A stretch of 37,639 nt of DNA from CALMFT01 sp964563595 (GTDB lineage: Bacteria; Patescibacteriota; Gracilibacteria; Absconditabacterales; Absconditicoccaceae): assembly GCA_964563595.1 (NCBI GenBank), contig CAZLWR010000007.1, positions 1 to 37,639 on the forward strand, written 5' to 3'. How positions within the stretch are numbered: the stretch's first letter is position 1; each line of letters opens with the position of its first letter. Shown piece by piece: positions 10,917-21,243 of the stretch. The notes under the pieces were generated by a model. It ran no database searches and was not told where the DNA came from. It saw only the letters and a program-made list of their open reading frames with translations. Position numbers and translations under genes: made by a program.

Positions 10917-11678
10917 CTATCTATAGTAAAATACTTCCATCAGCATATTTACTTTTTGTAATGATTCGTAGTTGGCTATATTGTAACTCATACTGACAAT
11001 TTTGAAAAACACACGATATTTGAGTGCAGGGTCTAGATACTTCTCGGTATTGAGAACGAAGGATATGAAATCATCCTTATTGAAGAACTCTATTTGTACA
11101 TTCATAGGCAGCTTATATATTCATTTTTCCTTATTGACCGTAACTATATCACCATAAGTAACGGATTGTATCTGACCAATACTAACAGTTTCTCTTTTGA
11201 GTAAGTGATCATCAATTGCTTTAAGAACAAGCTTTTGATCCAGTTCCATTTTGTCTGCTTCGAGTTCATTCACGAGATAGTAAGTTCTCAGATTATCGAG
11301 ATTTGAAGAAATATCTTTATTGAGAGTGATTCCTTCGCAGATTCTTTTATTAATACAATTTACTATTTGATCATACTTTTCTTTAGCTAGTCAGATTATT
11401 TTTTTATTTCCCTGATCGATTCTTACTTTGATATCTAGACGTTGGAGTTGGTTATTGGTGTCTTCTATTTGTGCGTGTAAACTATCATTTTCAGCAATAC
11501 TGGTGCTGAGTACTCACCAAAATCGTATTCCTGCTATGAATAGCACGAATGCATAGATTTTGTATTTTATTTCTGCAATTTGATTTTGTTTTTGAATAAA
11601 ACCCGTCTGTTGTGAAACCACATCAGGTGTCATTACGTCGTTATTTGTGGGGCTGGTGATTTCTGGTGCTTCTCCCAT
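10917..11678 (-). CDS. PilO-like inner-membrane pilus assembly protein
   Basis: The 253-residue protein (ATG 11678, TAG 10917-10919) has a short cytoplasmic N terminus, one membrane segment around residues 42-58 (IYAFVLFIAGIRFWGV), a coiled-coil stretch (IEDTNNQLQRLDIKVRI) and a C-terminal alpha/beta domain. This order matches PilO/PilN-type proteins of the type IV pilus alignment subcomplex. It is transcribed divergently from pilC across a shared promoter region. Sequence similarity to PilO is not strong by eye, so the call rests on architecture and context. UGA-Gly codons fall in FWGV, IIGL and EKGIY. Confidence 0.6.
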
Positions 11679-11692
11679 GTTTAAGTATCAAA

Positions 11693-11730
11693 ATAATCTG
11701 AACCATTTTATATATAGTATTATAATCTGA
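11693..11730 (-). repeat. Two copies of the dispersed 9-mer TCAGATTAT
   Basis: ATAATCTGA occurs at 11693-11701 and 11722-11730 in the pilO-pilC intergenic region. The second copy overlaps the TATAAT box. These are two of at least 24 copies in the window, listed under findings. Confidence 0.7.
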
Positions 11731-11778
11731 GAGGATGCATTTGTCAAATTTGACAAGTCAGTCTATTTTGTATATAGT
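11719..11778. promoter_or_regulatory. Divergent sigma70 promoters joined by a 16-bp palindrome
   Basis: On the minus strand TTGACA (11747-11742) is 17 bp from TATAAT (11724-11719), a full consensus promoter for the PilO-like gene. On the plus strand TTGACA (11750-11755) is 17 bp from TATAGT (11773-11778), serving pilC. Both -35 boxes lie inside one perfect palindrome, TTGTCAAATTTGACAA (11741-11756). Confidence 0.8.
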
Positions 11779-11804
11779 TGATATATATTTTGTTCACCTC
11801 ATCC

Positions 11805-12899
11805 ATGTTTGAATCCCTTATCCTCAAGTTTCTTAATTCTCGTGATACTTCCAATTTCTCAGTGAAGGATAAGATTTTCTTGTTTAAGGAATTAGCGTAT
11901 TTGTTAGATGGGGGAGTAAGTATTGTACAGGCTATTCAGACTATTGGAGAAACTTCACCAAACTTTGCCGTTAAACAAGTATCTGTGAAGCTGTATGATT
12001 CATTGAAGGCTGGTGAGTCACTAAGTCGTGGTATGATGAGACATCCTGAGTATTTTGATGATAGTGATGTTAATATTATCAGATCAGGTGAATCAAGCGG
12101 TGAAGTCGTTAATGTATTGAGATTTTTGTCTGATGAGTATGAATTTCTCTATACGATAAAGGGTAAATATACTTCTGCTATGATTTATCCTGTTATTTTG
12201 CTCAGCTTATCAGTTGTTGCAGTATTTTTCTTATTTCTCTATGCACTTCCCAAGATATTTGATTTGGTACAAGACTTTGATGTAGTGATACCTTGGTATA
12301 CCAAGCTTATTATGTCTATAACGAACTTCATTACTGCTAATGTGCAAGGTATTGTTGTAGGATTTGTGTTGTTCGTAGTATTTGGAATATTATTTTTTTC
12401 AACGGATATCGGTAAAAGAAAGTGGTATGAGTTTGCACTTGATGCACCAGGTTTTGGTAAACTAGTGAGATATTACCATATGATTAGATTCTTTCGTTAC
12501 ATGAGGCTTCTCCTGCAATCTGGTATGAATTATGTTGACGTACTACAATTTTTAAAAACGATTGTTACTATACCACAATACCAAGACATGATCAATGATA
12601 CTCTGACAGGCGTGAAAAAAGGAGAAACAATGTATCAAAATATAGCTTTCTATAGTAATATTATCCCTGCAGATGCCTTGCTTTTGTTGAAAGTAGGAGA
12701 AACTACCGCTAATCTTCCGGCTTCATTAAATAATATAGTTTCACTATACCAACAAGATTTGGAAAAAGGACTGAATGATCTGGGAAAGATTATTGAACCG
12801 GTATTGATTGTTTTTGTGTGATTTATTATCATGCTTATTGTCGTGTCTGTCTTCGGTATGATTTGATCTATCTTAGATAGTGCGAGTTTGAGCGGTTAA
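11805..12899 (+). CDS. pilC: Type IV pilus inner-membrane platform protein PilC/GspF
   Basis: The 364-residue protein has the duplicated GspF layout. A first cytoplasmic helical domain (FKELAYLLDGGVSIVQAIQT ... GEVVNVLRFLSDEYE) precedes membrane segments near residues 125-150 and 175-205. The second domain (YYHMIRFFRYMRLLLQSGMN ... LLLKVGETTANLPASL) precedes a final membrane segment that begins IIEPVLIVFVGFIIM, where one Gly is UGA. PilC anchors the extension ATPase PilB. ATG 11805 is preferred over an upstream TTG at 11778, because the latter overlaps the -10 box. The stop is TAA 12897-12899. Confidence 0.9.
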
Positions 12900-12924
12900 G
12901 TATATACTTATTAATTCGAGAATA

Positions 12925-13584
12925 ATGGATACATGAAAGCCATCCTTTGAAAAAATTCTTCTTTGAGGGAATTTTAATTTTGACTTATCTCAATTCAAAC
13001 CTCATATTGATCTGTCTTGAACCAGTAAAGCAACTTGAGATACTCTACAAAATTTCCTACAAGAAAAGTCTGCAAGTGTCGATATGAATCAAGAGGTTCC
13101 CACTTTGGATATATGACCCCAAGAAAATGGAACTTTTGTCACTAGGTGAATTAATGGTTGTACTATAATCTCGATGGTTGCTAGATATAAAGATGGTAGC
13201 GAAAAACGATTCTTGAGACATTATGACACTCATAAACTAGATCCTTCAGGAAATAATAAACAGAGTGTGCTGCCAGCTATCCAAGAATTTAGATCAGAAT
13301 TGGAGTCCCCTGGAGATTATGATTTGGAATATGCAATATTCACACCTCAGGCAGTAGATGCTGGAGTTGGAGGATGCGAATTTCAAGAAATAGTACAATT
13401 CTTAAATAAAAACATAACTACTTTATTTCCAGAATCATCTTCAACAATTATATCTTATGAAAGTGATCTCGGTAAACAGTGAATACAAGCTCCTACATCT
13501 AAGTATTCCTTTTACATCAAAAAATTTGATTGAAGAACATATTTCCTTTGAAGTAATGGTTTCAAGAAAGAACTTTTTGTATAA
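12925..13584 (+). CDS. Unknown protein, possibly CheD/CNF-like deamidase fold
   Basis: The 219-residue frame (ATG 12925, TAA 13582-13584) starts 25 bp after pilC and needs UGA as Gly at about nine places. A strand ending in a cysteine (FVTRGINGCTIISMVARY) is followed 20 residues later by a histidine (LRHYDT). The C-terminal part ends in strands with YSFYIKKFDGRTYFLG. A Cys followed by a His at this distance after a Gly-rich strand is reminiscent of CheD and CNF1 glutamine deamidases, but the CheD signature GLGSC is not present, so this is a weak inference. There is no signal peptide. Its position suggests cotranscription with pilC. Confidence 0.55.
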
Positions 13585-13611
13585 ATTACTTAAGTCTCCT
13601 CCCTCTGCTGG

Positions 13612-14043
13612 TTAATGCTTCAAACAATTTTTTATTTCATCGAGTTTATATCCTCTACGTAAGAGTTTATGTATGATATCGATTCCTTCTATACCTTGTT
13701 TTTTCAGCTTATCTATTTCTTTTTTTATTCTTTCATTAATTCCTTGGGTTGATTCTTTTTCATTCTCAGATAACAATTTTTTGACAAGGTCTTTATCTAC
13801 TCATTTGAATAGTAGTTTTTGCATAATGAGCACAGTGGGTTTGCCTTTTTTGATAAGCTCTGACTCTATATAGAGTTTAGCGAACATCTCATCGTTGACG
13901 TATCACTTTTGTTTCAGATCATCTATGGTTTGATCTATTTCATTCTCGTAGTATCATTTTTTGGTAAGCTGAATCCTGAGCTCTTTTTCAGTTTTTGGAA
14001 AACGATGTATGTAGTCCATAGCATAATCCAAACAAGATCTCAT
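13612..14043 (-). CDS. recX: RecX-family regulatory protein
   Basis: The 143-residue protein (ATG 14043, TAA 13612-13614) has RecX-type three-helix repeats. The first is FPKTEKELRIQLTKKGYYEN with IDQTIDDLKQKGYVNDEMFA, matching the RPRSExELxxKLxxKGY pattern. The last is IIHKLLRRGYKLDEIKN. RecX binds RecA filaments and blocks their extension. recA is not in the window. UGA supplies the Gly in KKGYY, QKGYV and FKGVD. It is divergent from the secreted-protein operon that starts at 14167. Confidence 0.8.
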
Positions 14044-14166
14044 AGTAAAGCAAAATTAGAAATGTAAAATGAAAAGTGTGCGAAACATGGTCATTGTGAA
14101 TGTCCAATTACTTTATAGAGTCTATATCCCTTGTTTCTCTTTAATAATTGATTATATGTGGTGCCA

Positions 14167-15663
14167 ATGCAAAGGAAAACAAGCTATAGCCTGATTTTTT
14201 GACTTGTGTTGCACTCTTTTCTTTTGGTGCCTTCTAGTGTTTTGACGTATGCACAAAGTGTCGATAATGATCCAGTATCTTGCCAGACTTGTGTCCTTAG
14301 TCCTGATCAACTTATCACCTATAGGAAGTTTGTGAGATCGGCGTTAGATATTTTGCAATCTACTTCAAGGATAGACTTTGATAAACTCTATACAGGTACT
14401 AAACAGGCACAGGTTAATATACTTACCGATTATAAAAAACAAGAGAGCGATTCTTATTTGGGTGTCGTGAAACAACAAGGGAGAATTGTTGAAACAGAAT
14501 TACAATCTGCATGGAGAGCGGTACAAACTGAGTGACTCAGGGATTTTGCTGGAGATTTCTGGAGGCAATTTGTAGGTGGAGCAAAATCTTCAGTGTATAC
14601 AAGGGATGAGAAGAAGCTTGAAGAAGTGGATGAGCGAATTGATACAGATGCCACAACCCATATTAATAATTTTGTTTTTGGAGATGCTATACCCAATACT
14701 CAAGTTGTAAAACTAAAGGAACTATTTGTTGCCTATAATAGTATGTTTCAACCCATATGAGCTTGATGACTTGAAGCCAATATTACCTATAAAACCTTCA
14801 TTGGACGACTAAATAACCTGAATAGAAAAGTGAAGAATCATATTATTATCAGACCAAAAAGAGATTTCAAACGGGCAACAGAAAAATGAGTAAATTATAC
14901 ATTGAATCCTACATGGACACAGTGATTGGCCGATAGTTATGCGTGCGTAGGAAATACTGTCATTGGTAACTGTAATCCTACATGGGGCAAGACTCGTGCT
15001 TTAGCAAAAGAGTTTGGCAATTCCGTATGAAATGATTTTGATCATATAGGCAATAAATTCAAATCTTCTATCAACAAACTCAAAGGCGTCTTTTCTTGAA
15101 GTACTTATAAAGGATACTTTGATGGCTTTGGTAGCGAATGGGGCGTAGGTATTGATATTAATGGTCAAAGACTAGGTAGCAATAATAAAAACCCAGTTCA
15201 GCCAAAGACCCCTCCTGCTCAAAAGGCCAAAGAAGAGAAACAAGCAATTAAGGAGCTTTTAGATGAGTGCAGAAAAGATGATAATACGCAATACAAGGTT
15301 AAAGAAAGAAGAGTGATCTTGGGTCCTATTGGCTATAATAAAACTATATGATGTAAAGATAGGGTAGCTTTTGAATATCAGGGCGTAGCTCTTGATGGAA
15401 TGACAGAAAATGAGGCCGCAAAGTGGCAAAGAATGATCACTAGCATGAATGATTGGGTGGATAGTGTAGCGAGTAGTACTAGTGAATTAGACGATTTGAG
15501 CAAGCTTCTTTCCCCTATGGATGTAACTCCATTATTCCAGGATTTGAGTAAAAGTGTCTATGCTGCAAAAGGCACATTATCTGCTTTGATAAAAAGTAGT
15601 ATAAAAGGATGTTTGGCGTACTGTAGCAACCTAAATGACAGGATAAAGTGTTGAGCAAATTAA
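14167..15663 (+). CDS. Secreted protein of unknown function
   Basis: The 498-residue product runs from ATG 14167 to TAA 15661-15663. The N terminus MQRKTSYSLIFGLVLHSFLL followed by VPSSVLTYAQS is a clear signal peptide with probable cleavage after YAQ. The mature protein is rich in Asn, Lys and Ser. It holds paired cysteines (SCQTC, CVGNTVIGNC) that could form disulfides, and long helical stretches. No family was recognised. It is the first gene of a likely operon with the Memo-like protein (17 bp downstream) and the prenyl synthase. An internal GTG at 14206 is a poorer start because it would cut the signal peptide. Confidence 0.75.
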
Positions 15664-15680
15664 GAATCTTTTGTATCAAA

Positions 15681-16388
15681 ATGACTACTAGACATAAAAA
15701 GCCTTCAAAAACTATGCATATAGGGTTCCCCGAGTGGTACAATGATCCCAGAGATTTTCATGAATTTGCCATAAAGACCTATTTAGAAGCAGCTAAAATC
15801 AATACTACACCCAAAAGAAAGCAAAAGTTTGTTCCGAAATTGCTCTATCTGCCTGTAAAAGATGGAATGATTGGAAGTTGGTACGTTGCATTATGCTTAA
15901 GTTATCTTTTGCAATCTGGTTATAGACGTATTTGCTTTTTCGTAGGTAGCGAGAAACTCTCCGTGGGGACACTTCATGAATCCAAAGATATTATTCTTGC
16001 TAGTGAGTTCCAGTCTCTTACCTTAGAAAGCGTATTTCTTCATAGCAATAAAAAATATTCATTGCCGTTGAACCAAGTGAATGAGAATTATGGTTATCTT
16101 TTTGCATGCTTATCTTGTGTTGCGGATATAGAGAGTTTTGCGGTAGCCTATGTTGGTCTTGATGCTAGTGATACTAAAAATGACCCCAAAGAAATTATAT
16201 CATATATTACCGAAAGTGCTTGTATAGAAGATGACGTATGTTGTGTCTTTGTTGGAGATTTTATATTGGAGCAGGTACATCCTATGATGGGTTTGTATTT
16301 TGAGATAGTTGCGAAGTTGTTTGCACGTAAGCCTAAGGCCATAGAGTTTACCACTCATGTGGGCGATATGTTGATTCAAGTTGCTTAA
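15681..16388 (+). CDS. Memo-like protein lacking the usual active-site motif (tentative)
   Basis: The 235-residue protein has ATG at 15681 (an upstream TTG at 15648 overlaps the previous gene) and a TAA stop. The order of elements resembles the MEMO1/AmmeMemoRadiSam B family: an early WY (GFPEWYNDPRDF), a strand-turn-helix where the family has PHAGY-SG (here LPVKDGMIGSWYVALCLSY), a strand like the ILGPSH region (RRICFFVGSEK) and a late strand where Memo has SSDFSH (CCVFVGDFILE). The family's metal/active-site histidines are not seen at these places. If related, it is a degenerate or repurposed member. It uses GGN for all Gly but lies within a native operon. Confidence 0.4.
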   Translation: MTTRHKKPSKTMHIGFPEWYNDPRDFHEFAIKTYLEAAKINTTPKRKQKFVPKLLYLPVKDGMIGSWYVALCLSYLLQSGYRRICFFVGSEKLSVGTLHESKDIILASEFQSLTLESVFLHSNKKYSLPLNQVNENYGYLFACLSCVADIESFAVAYVGLDASDTKNDPKEIISYITESACIEDDVCCVFVGDFILEQVHPMMGLYFEIVAKLFARKPKAIEFTTHVGDMLIQVA

Positions 16389-16409
16389 TTTACTATTTGT
16401 CGTTAGAAA

Positions 16410-17594
16410 ATGGATAGAGTACAATATGCGAGAGAAACACTGAAGGGCTTTGCGGCTACTATTGATAAAAAACTAATTCAGATACGGCAAGACAGAACGC
16501 CTCAGATTATACATCATCCTATTTTTCAAAAATCTGAAAAAATAAATGCTATGTGAGTACAGCTTATGGACCATGTTATGGAGCATAATGCAAGACCTGC
16601 CAAAAGACTCAGAGCATCTTTGATCTATTATGGTTATAAGCTTATAAGATGAAATAATCTGACTGCCGACGAGGAAAAGAAATTATTGTATGCTGCTGCG
16701 AGTATAGAATTTACCCATACGGGTTTGCTGATACATGATGACTTTCAGGATAGAGACAGTATTAGAAGATGAATGCCTACCACTCATAAATTTTTTGAAG
16801 GATACCATAAACTGTATTGTAATACGGGAGATGTAGAACATTTTGGTGCGAGTATGGCTATTAATTGTGGCGACTTTGCACTCAACTTATGAAATCAAAC
16901 GCTGCTCAGATCTTGATTTGATCCAGAAGTCTTGTTGCCTGCTTTGGATATACTATTAGAATGAGTTGGACAAACAATCTTTGGTCAATCATTTGATATT
17001 ATTTTAGAAAATAATCTGATTTTTGCAGAACAAGATGTTTATGATTTACACCATGGTAAGACTGGGATTTATACCTATCTCACCCCTTTATTGGTGGGTA
17101 TAACATTGGCTTGAGAAGTATATTCTGATAGAGTCGAATCGGATCGCTTGCAAACAAAACTTATGGAATATGCTATACCGTGTGGGATCGCATTCCAATT
17201 GCAGGATGACGTCATAGGGCTTTTCGGAGATGAAGAAAAAACGGGTAAGTCAGCTTATAGTGATATAAAAGAATGAAAGAAAACCTTACTTATGTTAAAG
17301 ACTCTGGAGCTATGTTCGTCTCATGAAAGAGATATTTTACAAGGTTTGTGGTGAAAGCAGGACTTAACTAATGACCAAGCGGAACTGGTAAGAAATGTAG
17401 TAAGGGGCTGTGGTGCTTTGGAATATAGCTACCAAAAAGCTGCGGAATATGCGAAAAAGGCTCAAAAAGTTGTTTGAGAGCTAAGGGCTGAAAGCGAAAA
17501 GCTCAAAGCAAACAACGGCCTTGAGCTCAATGAAAGTGTGTTGGATTATTTAGAAGGTATCGCAGAATATATGGCAATTAGAAGGGACGCTTAA
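16410..17594 (+). CDS. Trans-isoprenyl diphosphate synthase (IspA/CrtE/IspB type)
   Basis: The 394-residue protein (ATG 16410, TAA 17592-17594) carries both aspartate motifs of the family. The first is LIHDDFQDRDSIRRGMPTTH near residue 110, the second FQLQDDVIGLFGDEEKTGKS near residue 265. HHGKTGIYTYLTP is also seen. It condenses isopentenyl diphosphate with allylic diphosphates. Chain length cannot be read with confidence. It may supply precursors for undecaprenyl lipid, quinone or carotenoid (a CrtI homologue lies at 28.3-30.2 kb). UGA encodes about 13 Gly, including the conserved one in RRGMPT. The 3' end overlaps the convergent gene by 4 bp. Confidence 0.9.
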
Positions 17595-18034
17595 ATATAT
17601 TCTTTAAGAGCTAAAATACCAGCTAACTGACCGGCTATTGCATCATTTTTTAATAAGCCTATAACTTTTGCTATATCAACTTTATTTTTATTCATATCAA
17701 TAATTATTGCAAAAGCATATCATAAATCTGATAGCTCTACTTCATTGCTAACTTTAGCTCTTTTGCAAATTCCATTTAAGAATAGCGTGATCATTCTTTG
17801 GGCATCTGCAGTCGTAGTGTATCCTCAATCTGTTACACCAGTGAGTTTTCCGACAAGCAGATCATAGAGATTGTATAATTTTGTGTGTGCCTGTTTGATA
17901 TCTAGTATGGTGAAACTTCAATTTTCTATGAGTTTATAGATGGCCTGAAGCCATCGAAAAGTTCACGGGGAGTTCTGTTCATGATAACGATAATGTTCTC
18001 CTAGAGTATATCAATGTTTTGCATCTTTTGGATA
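17591..18034 (-). CDS. C-terminal part of an unknown protein, interrupted by the assembly gap
   Basis: An open frame of 148 codons runs from the gap edge to TAA 17591-17593, with five in-frame UGA codons. Readable segments include PGTFRWLQAIYKLIENG, LDIKQAHTKLYNLYDLL and a Gly/Ala-containing end QLAGILALKEYI. It is mainly helical and no family was recognised. The N terminus lies in or beyond the run of N. It converges on the prenyl synthase gene with a 4-bp overlap. Confidence 0.6.
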
Positions 18035-18134
18035 NNNNNNNNNNNNNNNNNNNNNNNNNNNNNNNNNNNNNNNNNNNNNNNNNNNNNNNNNNNNNNNNNN
18101 NNNNNNNNNNNNNNNNNNNNNNNNNNNNNNNNNN
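18035..18134. other. Assembly gap of 100 N
   Basis: Exactly 100 N, the usual placeholder for a scaffold gap of unknown size. It truncates the unknown minus-strand gene. It ends 5 bp before the obg start, so the obg promoter is missing. Confidence 0.99.
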
Positions 18135-18139
18135 AGCAT

Positions 18140-19729
18140 ATGAAATTTTACGATAAAGTACAAATTGTAGTTCAATCTGGTAAAGGTTGAGATGGTGCAA
18201 CGTCTGCAAGAAGAGAAGCAGGTGTGCCTTATGGATGACCAAATGGTTGAAATGGATGACATGGTGGTTCTGTGATCTTACAGGCTGATAGAAATTATAA
18301 TACCTTGTTACATCTCAAATTTGCTAAAGAGTGGTCCGCAAAGCATGGAGAGCATGGAGAATCTGCTGATAAATATGGTAGATCTGCTGAGGATTTAATC
18401 ATATCTCTTCCTGTGGGATCTCTTATTAAAGTAGTAACCGCCGAAAGTAGTCAGATTATTTATCATTTTACCAAGCACGGCGAACAATTCGTGATATGTA
18501 AAGGATGAATCGGATGAGCCGGGAATATGCATTTCAAAAATTCATTGGTGCAGTTTCCAGACTTTGCTCTTGAAGGAGAACCGGGTCAAAAGAAGACTAT
18601 CGAGATAGAACTACAACTTTTGGCCGATGTGGGCTTGATAGGTATGCCATCAGTGGGCAAGTCTTCCATTATCAATTCTATTTCTAATAGCAAAGCGAAG
18701 GTTGCGGAATATCATTTTACTACTTTGGTTCCAAATCTAGGCTCTGTTGCTTATGGTGATGCAAGCTGGAATGTTATTGATATCCCTGGATTGGTGGAGT
18801 GAGCTAGTGAGGGCAAGGGACTAGGCAATGAATTTCTTAGACATGTCTTGAAGGCAAGATTGTTTTGTTTTGTGCTAGATGTCACAAGGTGGGATGAGGG
18901 TATTAAAGAATTTGGAATGTTGTGGAGAGAGATCATTGCCTATATTGTCAGTAGGTTCAATGAGTCTTTTGAATTTGGCTATGAGATACAATCTGTTTCA
19001 TTTGAATTGATAATAGAACATAATCAGATTATTCTTTATATTAAGGATCAAAATGGAAAGCTGCTTTTGCAAAAATGAATCGTACGGATAATCAATAAAA
19101 TTGATGAGTTATCTGACAAGGAGGTTCTCCACGAATACAGGGAGCAACTTCTAGATCACATTACTAGTGTTTTCGGTGAGCTATGATCGCATATTACCAA
19201 AGAGGTACTTAAAGAGCAGATTATAGAATACAGTACTATATTGGATGAGCACAAAGCTCCTTTGTTACAGTTTATGAGGAACAAGCTATCTCATGTTGAA
19301 GAGTTTAGTATGAGTTATGAGCAACATACGTATGCCAGTATAAAATGAAATCATACTAAAGATATCCAGTTGGTGGGCGAATTGTCCGATGAAAAGGTGC
19401 AAGATTTACTTCATGAACTGGGTTTCCAGCCTCAAGAACGAGACGAGGAGTTTTACAAAAAACCAGATGAAGATAACAATAATAGCGATCCAGATGTCAG
19501 CAAGACACCAAGAAAATTGTGGAAGTTGTTTGATCCCCAAGTCGCTAGATTGAGTTACCAATTACCCTGGTGAAAAGTGCTTGCTGAGGAGCGATTTTGG
19601 AGGGTGATGAAACAACAGGGATTGCGTAAGTGGTTGCATAAAGTCGGTGTACGTACTGGGGATCTTTTGTGGGTAATAGCAGACTATGATAGCAATCAGC
19701 ATATTGTTTTCCCTTATGCATTAGAGTAA
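18140..19729 (+). CDS. obgE: Obg-family GTPase with enlarged G domain and C-terminal extension
   Basis: The 529-residue protein begins five bases after the gap with the typical Obg start. The glycine-rich Obg fold (SGKGGDGATSARREAGV, then GGPNGGNGGHGGSVILQAD) contains four UGA-Gly codons at invariant positions. The G domain shows G1 GMPSVGKSS, G2 FTTLVPNLG, G3 DIPGLVEGASEGKGLG and G4 INKIDE. About 50 extra residues (GYEIQSVSFELIIEH and following) lie between G3 and G4. The C-terminal QLPWGKVLAEERFWRVM ... VGVRTGDLLWV resembles the OCT domain. Usual length is 340-480. Obg acts in ribosome assembly and the stress response. It is followed by a secreted-protein gene after 21 bp. Confidence 0.9.
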
Positions 19730-19750
19730 TTTACTAGTTACTATAAAACT

Positions 19751-20419
19751 ATGAAAAAACGGTTCTTGGTATGGTTATGCATATGATGAATGATGCTTGT
19801 AAATAAATCTTCTGCTTTTTCGGGAGATATTTTCATCAATAACATTCCTGGAGTTACGGCAAAAGTAGATATAGTCTGTCCTCAAACTGATAATCAAAAA
19901 ATTAATCGTACTTTGAAGAATTTCATTTCTAGACAAGTAAAGGATTTTAAGACTCATGCATTGGTGTTACAAAGTGGTGGTTATACAGGTAATCAGGTTT
20001 TTTCTCTTTCGATAGATTGTAAGCTGGTCAATAATACTGGTAGCTTATATACGGTCCTGTGCGATACGGCTAATTCTTTATGGAACAATAATCAGACACA
20101 AGTCGCTGCCTTCAACTTTTATAAGAAAACAGGCAAACTTATTAAAATATCTGACTTACTTACTCGTGGTCAACTAAAGCGTATTTCCGGCAATCTCTTT
20201 AACTACTTTGTTAATGAACTTCAGGTTATTGAGAATAAGGACAAACAATATCTTAGAAAGGGTGTGCAACCACTTTGGGATAAATATACTAACTTTACTA
20301 TTCATATTGATCAAAAACCTGCTCTCATATTATACTTCCCTTGATCTCAGCTTATCTCTTGAGCCAACGGCACTAATTGGGTAAAGATAAGTTATCCAGA
20401 AGGAAGAATTATCCGATAA
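19751..20419 (+). CDS. Secreted DUF3298/RsiV-like protein
   Basis: The 222-residue protein (ATG 19751, TAA 20417-20419) has the signal peptide MKKRFLVWLCIGGMMLVNKS ending near SAFS, with two UGA-Gly codons inside it. The mature part reads like DUF4163/DUF3298 domains of RsiV and PdaC: a strand of short-chain residues, FNFYKKTGKLIKISDLL (the family's YDLKTGKxLxLxDLF) and a final strand near WVKISYPEGRII. In other bacteria these domains bind lysozyme or accompany peptidoglycan deacetylases. The role here is unknown. UGA-Gly codons mark it as native, in contrast to the island that starts about 100 bp downstream. Confidence 0.6.
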
Positions 20420-20567
20420 TATCGTCTTATGTCAAGTAATAGTATATACTATATTCATATTTGCTTGATACAATCCAGTTATTATAAATAAACAGAAAGA
20501 CTATTGGCCCGAGGCCGGTAGATTTGTTCGTTAACATTTTTCACTGCACAAATAAATACGCAACTGT

Positions 20568-21230
20568 ATGAAAAAAAAATTTGAAGAGTTTTTACGTTTG
20601 AACGGATTGACTTCTGTACAAGCGTATAACCTCGCCTGCATTCCTTACAATACCGCTAAGAATATCGTCAGTGGTCAAGATAAGGGTTTATCTTCTAAGT
20701 ACCGTTTAGTTCTTCTGACAGGGACAGAATATGTCCCAATTTCTCAGGAGGAGTTATTCGAGTATGAGGAACAAAAACACAAGAACCCTATCTGGACACA
20801 AGCCGAAGATGTTGCTAAGTGGCTCATTGCAAGATGGAAAGAAACTGCTATTCTGCCCGAGGGTCTTGAAGCCATTAATGAGAGCTCTGACAAGGCACAA
20901 AATCTGCCTTCTTATTTACTCCATATGGGCCAAAAAATTGGTTCGGCAAAAGGTAACGGACTCCGACAAGTGCAACAGATTCTGCAAAAGGGAGGAAACA
21001 TTCTAGTCCCGGCGGATATTGCACGTATTGAGGAATCGGCAAGGAAGTTTATCGCTGATCTTGATTACTTATTAGCCTCCAATGCTCAAGACATTGGTCA
21101 AGCGAAAAGGAGATTGGTTGAACCTTTTGGCGACATCATTACTCGGCTCACTATTCTTTCTAATCCTAATCCTCATGAGGCACTCCAGCGTCAATTGGGG
21201 TTTCAAAACATTTTCAACCCAAACTCTTAA
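20568..21230 (+). CDS. HTH-like protein paired with the GHKL ATPase gene
   Basis: The 220-residue protein (ATG 20568, TAA stop) has an N-terminal stretch resembling an XRE-type helix-turn-helix: LRLNGLTSVQAYNLACIPYN and TAKNIVSGQDKGLSSKYRLV. The remainder is helical, with LPSYLLHMGQKIG, IEESARKFIADLDYLLA and LQRQLGFQNIF. No signal peptide or membrane segment is seen. All of its approximately 14 Gly are GGN. It lies 13 bp upstream of the ATPase start on the same strand, so the two probably form one operon. A regulatory or DNA-binding role is an inference from the HTH-like region only. Confidence 0.65.
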   Translation: MKKKFEEFLRLNGLTSVQAYNLACIPYNTAKNIVSGQDKGLSSKYRLVLLTGTEYVPISQEELFEYEEQKHKNPIWTQAEDVAKWLIARWKETAILPEGLEAINESSDKAQNLPSYLLHMGQKIGSAKGNGLRQVQQILQKGGNILVPADIARIEESARKFIADLDYLLASNAQDIGQAKRRLVEPFGDIITRLTILSNPNPHEALQRQLGFQNIFNPNS

Positions 21231-21243
21231 ACAACTTCCTAAC

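Noticed and set aside
21082..21243. Upstream ATG start adding a hydrophobic segment to the GHKL ATPase
   Set aside because: It would overlap the preceding gene by 149 bp in another frame; the added sequence looks like an out-of-frame reading, while ATG 21244 falls just after that gene's stop.
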